Shown here: piece by piece, positions 46,833-55,270 of the stretch | How the letters are laid out: each line of letters opens with the position of its first letter | Numbering within the stretch: the first letter of the stretch is position 1 | Source: Comamonadaceae bacterium | Lineage (GTDB): Bacteria > Pseudomonadota > Gammaproteobacteria > Burkholderiales > Burkholderiaceae_C | Length of the DNA: 64,000 nt | Assembly: GCA_027488115.1 (NCBI GenBank) | Contig: JAIYCG010000023.1 | Location: 62,001 to 126,000 of the forward strand | Direction of reading: 5' to 3' | Notes under the pieces: model-generated | What the model was told of the DNA's origin: nothing | The model's input: only the letters and a program-made list of their open reading frames with translations | The model's database searches: none | Made by a program: the position numbers and the translations under genes

Positions 46833-47102
46833 ATGGACACCGCCACCGTTGTTGACCTAGGTCGCCAAGCGCTTTGGATGACTGTCTTGATATCAGCTCC
46901 CTTGTTGGGGGTTGCACTGTTTGTTGGTTTGATCATTGGTATTTTGCAAGCGGCCACGTCTATCAACGAGGCCACACTGAGCTTTATTCCTAAGCTGGCC
47001 GCCTTGGCCATTACATTGGCCGTGGTGGGCGGTTGGCAACTCACCACCTTGGTCGATTACACGCGCAGCATCTTCCAGCGCATCCCTGGATTGTTTACCT
47101 GA
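46833..47102 (+). CDS. fliQ: Flagellar export gate protein FliQ
   Basis: The 89-residue two-helix membrane protein has the conserved LVGLIIGILQAATSINEATLS-type sequence (here FVGLIIGILQAATSINEAT) and LSFIPKLAALAI. It starts 15 bases after fliP with a GGAG ribosome site and ends one base before the fliR start codon. Confidence 0.96.
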   Translation: MDTATVVDLGRQALWMTVLISAPLLGVALFVGLIIGILQAATSINEATLSFIPKLAALAITLAVVGGWQLTTLVDYTRSIFQRIPGLFT

Positions 47103-47103
47103 C

Positions 47104-47874
47104 ATGGACATTGCAGTCACCGAACTGATGGAGCGCTTTTACGGGCTCCTCTGGCCGATGCTGCGAATCTCGGCCTTGCTGGTAGCCGCGCCCATTTTTT
47201 CGTTGCGCGCTTTGAATTTGCGCACTCGCATTGTGCTGGCCTTGGCACTCACTTGGTTGGTTTACCCTCTCCACACTTGGCCCATCATTGACCCGCTCTC
47301 GCCCAGCGGTCTTTTGGAAATAGTCAACCAACTCATGATTGGTTTACTGATGGGATTGATGCTGCAAGTGGTCACTGCCGCCATTGTGGTGGCTGGCCAG
47401 TCGATTGCCAACGCCATTGGTTTGTCGATGGCCACCATGATCGATCCCAACATGGGCAACGTGCCGGTCATCTCGCAGTTCTTACTGGTGATGTCCACTT
47501 TGATTTTTGTCGGTTTAGGGGGGCATGCCTTGCTTCTCAACTTGGTGGTCGAAAGCTTCAACAGTCTGCCCATCGGCAGCAACTTGATGGGCGCTGAAGC
47601 CATGAAACAAGTGATTGCTTGGAGCTCCATGTTGTTCTTGGGGGCTTTGCTCACCGCACTGCCTGTCATGGTGGCATTGCTGTTCATCAACATTGGTTTG
47701 GGTGTGGCCACACGTGCGGCACCCAGTCTGAACATCTTTTCAGTGGGATTTCCCGCCATGGTATTTGCAGGTTTTGGGGTGCTCATTTTGGCTTTACCCA
47801 GCATTGGCGCACGCATTCAATGGCTGTGGATGCAAGGCTTCTTTCAAGTCCGCACCTTGGTCGGTATCACTTAA
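47104..47874 (+). CDS. fliR: Flagellar export gate protein FliR
   Basis: The 256-residue protein has about six membrane helices, including RISALLVAAPIFSLRALNLR at the N-terminus, MIGLLMGLMLQVVTAAIVVAG and VGFPAMVFAGFGVLILALPS. FliR completes the FliP-Q-R gate. It is followed by flhB after 12 bases. Confidence 0.95.
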   Translation: MDIAVTELMERFYGLLWPMLRISALLVAAPIFSLRALNLRTRIVLALALTWLVYPLHTWPIIDPLSPSGLLEIVNQLMIGLLMGLMLQVVTAAIVVAGQSIANAIGLSMATMIDPNMGNVPVISQFLLVMSTLIFVGLGGHALLLNLVVESFNSLPIGSNLMGAEAMKQVIAWSSMLFLGALLTALPVMVALLFINIGLGVATRAAPSLNIFSVGFPAMVFAGFGVLILALPSIGARIQWLWMQGFFQVRTLVGIT

Positions 47875-47886
47875 AGGATGTGAAGC

Positions 47887-49035
47887 ATGGCTGAAAATTC
47901 CGGCGCAGAACAAACCGAAGAGCCGACGGCGCGCAAGCTGCGCAACGCCCGAGATGAAGGCCAGGTTGCCCGATCGACAGAGCTACCTGCCGCCGCGGTC
48001 ACCATCGGCGCCATCTTGGCCATGTTCATGATGGGCGGCTTTTGGATGAAGAACATGGCTGAAATTTTTGCTTCGGGCTTCAAGTTCGATCGCAAGACGA
48101 TCGACAACCCCGACCTGATGGTGACCACATTTGCCCATCAATTGGGCGAAAGTTTTTTGCTGATTGTGCCCATCTTGTTGGTCACCGTCATCTTGGCTGT
48201 TTTGTCCAGTGGTGCAACCGGTGGTTACTTGTTCTCGTTAAAAGGCATCATGCCCAAGTTCAGCAAACTCAGCGTGTTTTCTGGCTTCAAGCGCATGTTT
48301 GGTGCGCACGCCGCGATTGAGTTGCTCAAAGCCATTTTGAAATTCACTTTGGTTGCCACCGTGCTGTGGTCTCTTGTCACTCGCCAAATGGACCAAATGA
48401 TGCAGTTGGGCCAAATGGCCTTGGAGCCGGCACTGGCCGCAGCGGGTTGGATGATTGGTGAATCCGCTTTGTGGTTGTCTGTCAGTCTATTGGTCATTGC
48501 TCTGATCGATGCGCCCTACCAGCGCTACGCGTTCATCAAGCAAATGCGCATGACCAAGCAAGAGGTTAAAGATGAAATGAAGGACATGGAAGGCCGTCCT
48601 GAAGTCAAGCAGCAAATTCGCCGGCGCCAGCGTGAAATGGCCAACAACCGGATGATTCAAAAAGTCAAAGATGCTGATGTCATCATTACCAATCCAGAAC
48701 ACTTTGCGGTTGCTTTGTCATACGATCCCACAGGCGATGGCGCCCCTGTCCTGTTGGCCAAAGGCTCTGACCACATGGCCGCACGAATTCGCGAAGAAGC
48801 CCAAAAACACGGCGTTGAAATCTTTGGTGCTCCGCCCTTGGCGCGTGCCCTTTATTTCAGCACCGAAGTCGATCATCCTGTGCCAGAGGCGCTTTATTTG
48901 GCAGTGGCGCAGGTGATTGCTTACGTCTTCAGCCTTGCAGATGTTCGGCCAGGTGTTGCCCCTATGCCTAAACCTCAACCCAAAGTGCCTGCATCCATGT
49001 TGTTTGATGCCAACGGCAAATTAATGTCATCCTAA
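47887..49035 (+). CDS. flhB: Flagellar export switch protein FlhB, with NPEH in place of NPTH
   Basis: The 382-residue protein has the N-terminal AEQTEEPTARKLRNARDEGQ, four membrane helices and a cytoplasmic domain beginning QEVKDEMKDMEGRPEVKQQI. The autocleavage site reads Asn269-Pro270-Glu271-His272 (bases 48691-48702) followed by FAVALSYDPTGDGAP. Standard FlhB has NPTH. Asn and Pro, between which the bond breaks, are kept. FlhB sets the substrate switch with FliK. The gene ends the fli operon, with two unrecognised genes after it on the same strand. Confidence 0.95.
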   Translation: MAENSGAEQTEEPTARKLRNARDEGQVARSTELPAAAVTIGAILAMFMMGGFWMKNMAEIFASGFKFDRKTIDNPDLMVTTFAHQLGESFLLIVPILLVTVILAVLSSGATGGYLFSLKGIMPKFSKLSVFSGFKRMFGAHAAIELLKAILKFTLVATVLWSLVTRQMDQMMQLGQMALEPALAAAGWMIGESALWLSVSLLVIALIDAPYQRYAFIKQMRMTKQEVKDEMKDMEGRPEVKQQIRRRQREMANNRMIQKVKDADVIITNPEHFAVALSYDPTGDGAPVLLAKGSDHMAARIREEAQKHGVEIFGAPPLARALYFSTEVDHPVPEALYLAVAQVIAYVFSLADVRPGVAPMPKPQPKVPASMLFDANGKLMSS

Positions 49036-49049
49036 ATTCAGGAATCTTT

Positions 49050-49637
49050 ATGAGCGATACACCCAATCAAGACGAACCGATGATCATTAAGACGGACAGG
49101 CCGCATTCCGTCTCAATGCCTGAAGGCACCAACATTGCTATTGGCAAAAAGGCAGAAGCCAGTGCACCTGCCATTCGCAAAGTCATGGCCGAAGGCGAGA
49201 ATTTTGTCTCCGAGGTAAACAACGTCATCGATGGTGGGGAAGATCCCGACAAAGCGCCCAAGTCGGAGGTGTTCGCCAAGGGCGACGTTTACAAGGGCAA
49301 TCAAAACGTCGCCGATGTTGAAGAAAACATCAAAGGCTATCAAAGCGCTGCCGATGCCCCAGATCGTTTTGTCAATGTCCCAAAAGACGCACCGATCCCT
49401 CCCCCCCAAAGCAAGCCTCTGAATGTCACCCAGCTCGGGGATGCGCCAGCCATTAAAGACGAGCCAATTGGTGCCGATACTGTAGCGAAGGCAGAGGCAA
49501 TTTTGGCAGCCATTGAAATAGATCAGTCTATTGCTCGTGCCGAACCCATGCCCGAAATGAATTTTCCAGCGCGTGTGATCAAGATCAAAATCGAGAACGA
49601 TTTGGTGCGCGAACGCTTGGACAAGCTTGAAGAATAA
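49050..49637 (+). CDS. Unrecognised acidic protein downstream of flhB
   Basis: This 195-residue soluble protein has no signal peptide or membrane helix and is not recognised. It is Asp/Glu/Pro-rich through most of its length, with several VP/DAP motifs. It ends in a short, well-structured amphipathic segment (FPARVIKIKIENDLVRERLD), the only part that looks conserved-domain-like. The 14-base gap after flhB and 11-base gap before the next gene indicate one transcript with the export-gate genes. It may be a flagellar assembly accessory factor; the sequence does not say more. Confidence 0.7.
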   Translation: MSDTPNQDEPMIIKTDRPHSVSMPEGTNIAIGKKAEASAPAIRKVMAEGENFVSEVNNVIDGGEDPDKAPKSEVFAKGDVYKGNQNVADVEENIKGYQSAADAPDRFVNVPKDAPIPPPQSKPLNVTQLGDAPAIKDEPIGADTVAKAEAILAAIEIDQSIARAEPMPEMNFPARVIKIKIENDLVRERLDKLEE

Positions 49638-49648
49638 AGGAACCTGCA

Positions 49649-50548
49649 ATGAGCACCCAACCCACAACGGGCGTCAACGACAAGTCGCATCAAGCCAGTC
49701 ATGATACGCCTGACGTTCATGCTGCAGAGCCCGTGGCATCCGATGTGGACGAGCTTCAAGGCATCAAAATGGTGGCGCTGGAGTCGGCCGAGCTGGCCAC
49801 TCGATCCGCCAATGTGGCTGCAGGTGTGGCCGAGAACATGAAAAAGGCCACCCTGAGCCTGCACGACCTGATGAAGGTCAACAAAAAGCAACACCTGATC
49901 ATGATGGGCATTGCCGGTGGCTTTATGTTCATCACTGGCATCATGTTTGCCACATCCATCTTTACCTTAAAGTCCCGAATCAATCAGATGGACACCATGC
50001 TGGTTGCACTCAGCAAGCGCGTGGTTGAACTTGACGAATCCATGGAAATGGTGGGATCGGTCAATGAAGGCCTGCAAGCCATGGTGGCCAAACAAGACGA
50101 CATCACCAAAATGCAAGGCGCTTTGGAATCAAGGCTGAACGAGGCCATCAAACAAACCGAAAGCGTGCCCGGCAAAACTGCGCAACAAGTGGGCGAAAAA
50201 GGTGAGGCCTTGGCAGCTCAAGTCAAGTCACTCGAAGGCCGCTTTCAGCAGCAATCTCGTGCTTTGAATGCACTGGCCAATCAAGTGGGTGGCCTTCAAG
50301 GGGCAGTCGGAGAAACAGGCGGCTTCAAGAAAGAAATGGAAACACTTGCGCGTTTGCAAAAAGAACGTCAAGCGTCTGACAATGCTGTCGCTGCCAAGGC
50401 TGCAGCACAAGCTACTGCCGCAGCCAACGCAGCCAACGCAGCAGCCGTTAATGCTATCAAGCAACGTGAAAAAATGGTTCAGTATCCACGTGCACAACAA
50501 GACACTGCACCAGCAGGTGCCAGTGGCGTGTTGAACAGCAAACCTTAA
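49649..50548 (+). CDS. Unrecognised single-pass membrane coiled-coil protein downstream of flhB
   Basis: The 299-residue protein has a roughly 80-residue N-terminal part with the helical segment MVALESAELATRSANVAAG. One membrane helix follows (about residues 82-106, HLIMMGIAGGFMFITGIMFA), then a long predicted coiled coil (about 108-235), an Ala/Asn-rich stretch and a disordered tail. RBS AAAGGAACC precedes the ATG. It is the last gene of the fli-flhB transcript and converges on the sigma-54 activator gene with a 48-base gap. Possible roles are polar scaffold, stator or ring accessory; no family was recognised. Confidence 0.7.
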   Translation: MSTQPTTGVNDKSHQASHDTPDVHAAEPVASDVDELQGIKMVALESAELATRSANVAAGVAENMKKATLSLHDLMKVNKKQHLIMMGIAGGFMFITGIMFATSIFTLKSRINQMDTMLVALSKRVVELDESMEMVGSVNEGLQAMVAKQDDITKMQGALESRLNEAIKQTESVPGKTAQQVGEKGEALAAQVKSLEGRFQQQSRALNALANQVGGLQGAVGETGGFKKEMETLARLQKERQASDNAVAAKAAAQATAAANAANAAAVNAIKQREKMVQYPRAQQDTAPAGASGVLNSKP

Positions 50549-50555
50549 AAAATAG

Positions 50556-50592
50556 GTCGCCGTTAGGCGAGCGCTGTTGCGTGTTTCAACAG
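50556..50592. terminator. Two small hairpins between convergent genes
   Basis: TCGCC-GTTA-GGCGA and CTGTTG-N7-CAACAG lie one after the other between the two convergent stop codons. Neither has a T run, so they are weak terminator candidates. Confidence 0.3.
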
Positions 50593-50596
50593 TCCG

Positions 50597-51775
50597 TTAT
50601 TCACCTTCCGAACTGGCCACGGGCAATGTGCCCTGACGCAGGTCGTACTTGTTCAATTTTTCAATGAGCGTGGTGCGCTGTAAGTTAAGCAGTCTGGCAG
50701 TTTGAGACACATTGCCATCGGTACGCGCCAAGGCCTGCACAATCAAATCACGCTCGATGTCGGCCAAACGGTCTTTCAAAGACAAGCCTTCTGGCGGCAA
50801 ACTTGGCAAACCTTGAGCCAACATGATGATGTCTTCTACTTCATTGTGCATGTTCATGACCAAGGGTGGCGCAGGGTTGGCGAACGGATTCATGACATCG
50901 GCGTTGGCACTTTGATGTGAGTCCTTTTGACTCAAGGGCGCCACAATTTCCAAATCGTCAACAATGGGCGTGCTGACACGCTCAGCCTGCAGTACACGCA
51001 AACCCCTGGGGAGCAAGGAGGACGGCACGGTGGCCAAGCTCAACAACTGACCGCTGAACAAGGTGTTAAAGCGATCGACCAAATTGGACAACTCGCGAAC
51101 ATTGCCAGGCCAAGCATAGTCCTTCAAAGCCTCTACGAAGTCTGCAGCAAACGTGATGGGCGGCTGCCCTTTGGCTGCAAAGTGCAACGCAAAATGCGTT
51201 AACAAAGCTGGCACATCTTGCGCCCTTTGGCGCAAAGCGGGCGTGTTCAGCGGCAACACATTCAATCGGTAATACAAGTCTTCGCGAAACCTTCCCGCTT
51301 CAATTTCAGCCTCTAAATCTCTGTGCGTCGCAGCCACCACACGCACATCAACCGCCACAGATTTCAGTGCCCCCACAGGATCTACGGTGCGCTCCTGCAA
51401 AACGCGCAGCAGTTTGACTTGCATGTCGAGCGACAAATCGCCAATTTCATCCAAGAAAATGGTTCCGCCATGGGCCAGTTCAAAGCGCCCAATTCGATCG
51501 GCCATGGCGCCTGTGAATGCACCCTTTCGGTGGCCAAACAATTCGCTTTCCAAAAGGTCTTTGGGAATGGCAGCGCAATTGATGGGGACAAAGTTGCCAC
51601 CACTGCGATCTGATTGGTCGTGCAAAGCACGTGCAACCAACTCTTTGCCCGTGCCACTTTCCCCCGTAATGAGCACGGTGGCCGTCGAGGAGGCTACCCG
51701 TTCAATTAAATGACGAATTGCTTCAGCGCTGGCACTTGCACCAATGAAAGCTTTTGAAGGAGATTTTTGCGCCAT
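50597..51775 (-). CDS. Sigma-54 enhancer-binding activator without receiver domain (FleQ/FlaK-like)
   Basis: The 392-residue protein starts directly with an AAA+ domain: Walker [10 protein letters not shown], the sigma-54 contact loop [11 protein letters not shown], Walker [13 protein letters not shown] and the arginine-finger region [15 protein letters not shown] spacer follows (about 255-330, rich in Pro/Asn) and then a Fis-type helix-turn-helix ([21 protein letters not shown]). No N-terminal response-regulator or FleQ domain is present. Position inside the flagellar block suggests it is the flagellar master activator. The ATG at 51775 was chosen over an upstream TTG; a perfect palindrome lies 75 bases upstream. 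Confidence 0.9.
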   Translation of the reverse strand: MAQKSPSKAFIGASASAEAIRHLIERVASSTATVLITGESGTGKELVARALHDQSDRSGGNFVPINCAAIPKDLLESELFGHRKGAFTGAMADRIGRFELAHGGTIFLDEIGDLSLDMQVKLLRVLQERTVDPVGALKSVAVDVRVVAATHRDLEAEIEAGRFREDLYYRLNVLPLNTPALRQRAQDVPALLTHFALHFAAKGQPPITFAADFVEALKDYAWPGNVRELSNLVDRFNTLFSGQLLSLATVPSSLLPRGLRVLQAERVSTPIVDDLEIVAPLSQKDSHQSANADVMNPFANPAPPLVMNMHNEVEDIIMLAQGLPSLPPEGLSLKDRLADIERDLIVQALARTDGNVSQTARLLNLQRTTLIEKLNKYDLRQGTLPVASSEGE

Positions 51776-51849
51776 AGGGCCAAACAAGTGTGTATGGGAA
51801 CGTTTTTAAAACATGAATGTATTGCAAATTTCATCAATATTCACTGAAA

Positions 51850-51865
51850 TGTCGGAAAACCGACA
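51850..51865. promoter_or_regulatory. Perfect palindrome TGTCGGAAAACCGACA between activator and flgP
   Basis: A perfect 6-base inverted repeat with AAAA between arms lies in the 244-base divergent gap between the sigma-54 activator and flgP. It is a good candidate operator, perhaps for the activator itself. A 12-of-16 match to it lies 7 bases upstream of the flgB sigma-54 promoter (58538-58553). Confidence 0.5.
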
Positions 51866-51949
51866 ATTTAAGCTACTATTTTGCAACACCCTATTCTGAA
51901 GCGCGAGATTAATTCTGTGGAATCTGGTCGATTAGAGTCGTCTAAGGCC

Positions 51950-51976
51950 TCAAGCTTCTCAAGTTAATGCCGAATC
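51950..51976 (+). promoter_or_regulatory. Sigma-28 (FliA) promoter for the flgP cluster
   Basis: TCAAGCTT and GCCGAATC are separated by exactly 11 bases, close to the FliA consensus and to the elements before flgM and fliS. The element ends 43 bases before the flgP start codon. Confidence 0.6.
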
Positions 51977-52019
51977 AGAGCTTGTAGGACTTTGAGTCCC
52001 CTCTTACAAGGAATTGCAA

Positions 52020-52496
52020 ATGAAACGCACTGCTGCATCTGTTTTGGTTTTAAGCATGGTGGCCCTGACGGGTTGCAAATCTATCAATTTGGCCATGCCC
52101 AATGCGTCGAAGGATGCGTCTCCTTTGGCGCAGCCCATTATTGAAAAACGCGAAACCATCACGGCCACTGGCTATGCGGTTGTAGCCGTGCAAAACCACA
52201 AGAACCCTGCGCAACAACGACTCATGGCCATCCGTGCTTCCAAGCTGGACGCGTACCGCAACCTCACAGAACAAGTTTACGGTCAGCAACTGGATGCAAG
52301 CTCTACGGTTGCCGACATGGTCGTCACCAATGACACCTTCCGCGCCAAAGTAGAAGGCGTTATTTACGGCGCACGCTTGGTCAGCATTACACCTGTTGGT
52401 GAGGACACCTACGAAACCACCTTGTCTTTGGACCGAGATGTAGTGCAAGACCTGCGCATTTTGTACATGGGCCAAATGGCCGCCAGAGGTCGTTGA
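52020..52496 (+). CDS. flgP: LPP20/FlgP-type outer-membrane lipoprotein
   Basis: The 158-residue lipoprotein has a short signal sequence ending in the lipobox VALTGCKS (Cys about residue 19). A compact domain follows (TATGYAVVAVQNHKNPAQQRLMAIRASKLDAY, split over residues 50-85), typical of the LPP20/FlgP family. In Vibrio and Campylobacter, FlgP forms or supports outer-membrane-associated rings/disks around the flagellum. The ATG at 52020 was chosen over a TTG six bases upstream. It overlaps nothing; the next gene begins 2 bases after its stop. Confidence 0.85.
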   Translation: MKRTAASVLVLSMVALTGCKSINLAMPNASKDASPLAQPIIEKRETITATGYAVVAVQNHKNPAQQRLMAIRASKLDAYRNLTEQVYGQQLDASSTVADMVVTNDTFRAKVEGVIYGARLVSITPVGEDTYETTLSLDRDVVQDLRILYMGQMAARGR

Positions 52497-52498
52497 TC

Positions 52499-53809
52499 AT
52501 GGCAAACCGCACGACACAATCCTTTGTCACTGGCTTGGCCATTTTGGTTTGTGCCGTTGCTACAAACGCTCAAGCAGAACTCACTGCCCAGGAACGCCTA
52601 GATGCCATTCGCCAAAGCCTGGTTGAAGCATCTCTGCAAACTCCAACGCGAGTTCAGACCACAGCGTGGTTTGACAAGCAAGGTAGCCTTCGCGAAAACA
52701 GCAGTTTTAAAAATGCCTTAGACGTGAAGGGCGTTCGGGTCACTGGTTACGACCGCGACGAGTTAGGCCAACCCAAAGCAAAGCTGCAATTTCCAGTTGC
52801 AACGGCCGAGGCATCGATGTCGAAATTCGCCAATGGCCCTTTGGACAAGTTTGGTCAAGCCATTGACAAATTTTCAAAGTTTGCAAAGAAGTGGGCACCT
52901 CCTGGTGTCCTTGGTCAGGAAGACGAGCCCATCTGCAAAGTCAAAGTGAGTGGCAAACTCATGCACACGATGAGTTTGGATTTGCAAACTGAAGAGTCTA
53001 CAAACACAACTTTCCTCTCTGCATTTTTGCCAATGGTTCAGTCGAATTGGGTGGGGAATGCCAAGACAACGGGTGGTTGGCGCATGGTCAACTCATTGCC
53101 AGCACCTTCTATGTCCAACAACATGACAACCTACGAACGTGCCCTCATTGGCAACCGGTCCGACAATTTGCCTTGGACGGCCAAACTCATGGTCAGTACC
53201 GAAAAAGTAGAATCTTCTGGTGTTGTCCTCACACGAGCCGAAAAAACCTCGGCGCTGCAAGTTCAATTGCGCTTGCAAGTCAATGGTGCAGAGGGCCAAC
53301 TTGAGGCTTACAAAGACCAGACCAGCTTTGTCATTGAACTGGAGACGCCGGCTTGGTCATCGCCAAGGTTAAGCCCCAACAGCTTGTTGTTATTGCAAAA
53401 TGAAGTCGAGGTCATGCGCAACCAAGCTGAAGAATGGCTGAGTTGCCAAGCAGTCAATCCCGCTGTGACTGCCGTTGCATCAAGGCAAATCGAGATCAAT
53501 GCGGGTGCATTGGCTGGGGTCAAAAAAGGCGATGAGTGGTTGGTTGCCAATCCTGCACGATTTCCCGCCGAGTTGATGGGCAAAGAGGGTGCGCCTCAAA
53601 CTTTGTTGGCACAAGTTCAGTCAGTGACGCCCTTCAAATCACAATTGGTGGTGTTGGCAGGTCCCGTTCAAGCTGTACAAGCTAACTGGCGCGCTTGGCC
53701 CACCGAGACTTTGATCAAAGAGCCGCAGGTTCAAGCATCTACAACGACCCTTTCCAAGAGATCCAACAAATCCACGTACAGCCCAGCGGTTGTCCTGTCG
53801 CCCTACTGA
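52499..53809 (+). CDS. Secreted FlgT-like flagellar ring protein (tentative)
   Basis: The 436-residue protein has a signal peptide (cleavage near NAQA-EL) and no membrane helix after it. The C-terminal part contains a barrel-like segment, INAGALAGVKKGDEWLVANP and QVQSVTPFKSQLVVL, which resembles the C-terminal domain of FlgT, a Vibrio H-ring protein. FlgT commonly neighbours FlgO/FlgP, and here flgP is directly upstream. N-terminal similarity was not recognised, so the assignment rests on context and the C-terminal part. Confidence 0.6.
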   Translation: MANRTTQSFVTGLAILVCAVATNAQAELTAQERLDAIRQSLVEASLQTPTRVQTTAWFDKQGSLRENSSFKNALDVKGVRVTGYDRDELGQPKAKLQFPVATAEASMSKFANGPLDKFGQAIDKFSKFAKKWAPPGVLGQEDEPICKVKVSGKLMHTMSLDLQTEESTNTTFLSAFLPMVQSNWVGNAKTTGGWRMVNSLPAPSMSNNMTTYERALIGNRSDNLPWTAKLMVSTEKVESSGVVLTRAEKTSALQVQLRLQVNGAEGQLEAYKDQTSFVIELETPAWSSPRLSPNSLLLLQNEVEVMRNQAEEWLSCQAVNPAVTAVASRQIEINAGALAGVKKGDEWLVANPARFPAELMGKEGAPQTLLAQVQSVTPFKSQLVVLAGPVQAVQANWRAWPTETLIKEPQVQASTTTLSKRSNKSTYSPAVVLSPY

Positions 53810-53825
53810 TTCAAACGAGCTTGCC

Positions 53826-54233
53826 ATGAAGTCTTTCTCTTTCAAATACTTTGCAGTCACTGTTGTTGTGGCCATGTCTGGCTATTCATTTGCATCGGAT
53901 GAACCGGCAACAGCAGCTACAACGGAAGTCACAAAGACCTCTTACAAAACAACGGAAAGCATTGCCATTGACCGATTGGTTCAAAAAATATACGCCAACA
54001 GCCCGTTGAACACGGCCATCCTTCGCAAAGCTTTGGTCGAAGCAAACCCCAAGGTAATCACTGGCAACCCTCAGCAACGCGTCAAATCGGGCACAGTCAT
54101 TGTGGTTCCGGACCATGCCGAAATCGTTCGCGTCACCTTGTCGCCCTTAGAAGCGGTCGCGCCAAAAGCCCAAGACAACAACCCAGGTGCCCGAGACTAC
54201 CCAGCTCGCAAGCAGTGGGTTAGATACCCTTGA
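53826..54233 (+). CDS. Secreted FimV-like/LysM-like small protein
   Basis: The 135-residue protein has a signal peptide (SFASDEP) and a segment LRKALVEANPKVITGNPQQR with KSGTVIVVPDHAEIV. This matches the FimV/HubP N-terminal LysM-like pattern in which the second line ends in IP/VP. Such domains bind septal or polar peptidoglycan. The start at 53826 gives the signal peptide; upstream codons are inside the previous gene. It overlaps the next gene by four bases (TTGA). Confidence 0.5.
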   Translation: MKSFSFKYFAVTVVVAMSGYSFASDEPATAATTEVTKTSYKTTESIAIDRLVQKIYANSPLNTAILRKALVEANPKVITGNPQQRVKSGTVIVVPDHAEIVRVTLSPLEAVAPKAQDNNPGARDYPARKQWVRYP

Positions 54234-55270
54234 TCTCTGGGGCCGAGGCGCTTGCGCCACAAGGCCGCCCCCCTCCTATTTATCTGGAAGGCAAACTGCT
54301 GTCTTTCCAGCCCAACAGCGCAGCCGATTTAGGTCTCAAAGATGGCGAGGTTGTGCAAGCCTCCGTCAAACTGCATCACGACCAACCCATGTTGGTATTG
54401 CAAGGTAAAACCCTGCCATCACCTGGTTTGCAAATGTCACAGGTGGGCGAATCTATATGGCTCAAAGCGCAAGGTGGCACGCTGGTTCCCATCCAAGCAC
54501 AGCCTCTGATTTCACGCATCGCCAGCTTGCTTTATCGGCCCAGTGCTGGCTCTGAATTACCGCAATTGTTTCAACCTGGCACCTTGGATGCCTTGCTCAA
54601 CACCGTTCAGCGACCTGACCTTCTAGCGCAATGGCGCTCTTTGCAATTGTCAATGAACCAACTGACGCCAGCGGCTTTGAAGCAAGCCATGATGGGTGCG
54701 ATGGGCGCAGAAGTGTGGCTGGCCAGAGGCAAGCAGGCACCAGCGCTCGACCCCAAACAATTGCTGCGCAAACTGATTGCTGAATTGGATGTGAGTGACA
54801 ACGAAGCGCTAGGCGAGTCGGGACTTGTTGAAAAACTGACCAAAGCGGTTGACGACATCGAGGCCCGTCAAGTTCAGGCCGTGCAAGCACAAGCACAACA
54901 AGAAATTTTGTTCAGCATGACCTTGCCTTTTGTGGATGCCAACCCGATCGAAATGTCCATCAGAAGGGGGCCGAGGCAAGATGGCGAGCAACCCATTTTG
55001 ACCGTCAACATTCATTCCAAAAGTGACGAGCTGGGTCCTATCTGGCTCAAAACTCAATTGATGAATTCACAGCAAATTGAGCTCACCATGTGGGCTGAAA
55101 AAGAAAGCGTAGTGGCTCAGGCCAGATCACGCGCCTATCTGTTGGGGGATGAACTTAGCGCAGCAGGCCTCAACATGCGTTCGTTCAATGTAGTCCAAGG
55201 CGTCAGGCCCACAGAGCCTAGCAATTGGACCCCCTCGGGCAGAGGCCTTGTCGTGGACGTTTCCGCATGA
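54230..55270 (+). CDS. Second FliK-like protein with C-terminal Flg_hook domain
   Basis: The 346-residue protein begins with TTG overlapping the previous stop. Its C-terminal 100 residues have a FliK-like hook-length domain (GPIWLKTQLMNSQQIELTM, then LLGDELSAAGLNMRSFNVVQG). The N-terminal half has a segment with LSFQPNSAADLGLKDGEVVQ. It is paired with a stand-alone FlhB C-terminal domain protein, a combination that recurs in many bacteria (FliK-like plus FhlB). These are thought to modulate the export switch, but the mechanism is not settled. Confidence 0.75.
   Translation: MISGAEALAPQGRPPPIYLEGKLLSFQPNSAADLGLKDGEVVQASVKLHHDQPMLVLQGKTLPSPGLQMSQVGESIWLKAQGGTLVPIQAQPLISRIASLLYRPSAGSELPQLFQPGTLDALLNTVQRPDLLAQWRSLQLSMNQLTPAALKQAMMGAMGAEVWLARGKQAPALDPKQLLRKLIAELDVSDNEALGESGLVEKLTKAVDDIEARQVQAVQAQAQQEILFSMTLPFVDANPIEMSIRRGPRQDGEQPILTVNIHSKSDELGPIWLKTQLMNSQQIELTMWAEKESVVAQARSRAYLLGDELSAAGLNMRSFNVVQGVRPTEPSNWTPSGRGLVVDVSA

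Noticed and set aside
51869-51885. Sigma-54-like sequence with TTTTGCA before flgP
   Set aside because: The -12 half fits but the -24 half has AG in place of GG. The sigma-28 element nearer to flgP is better supported.
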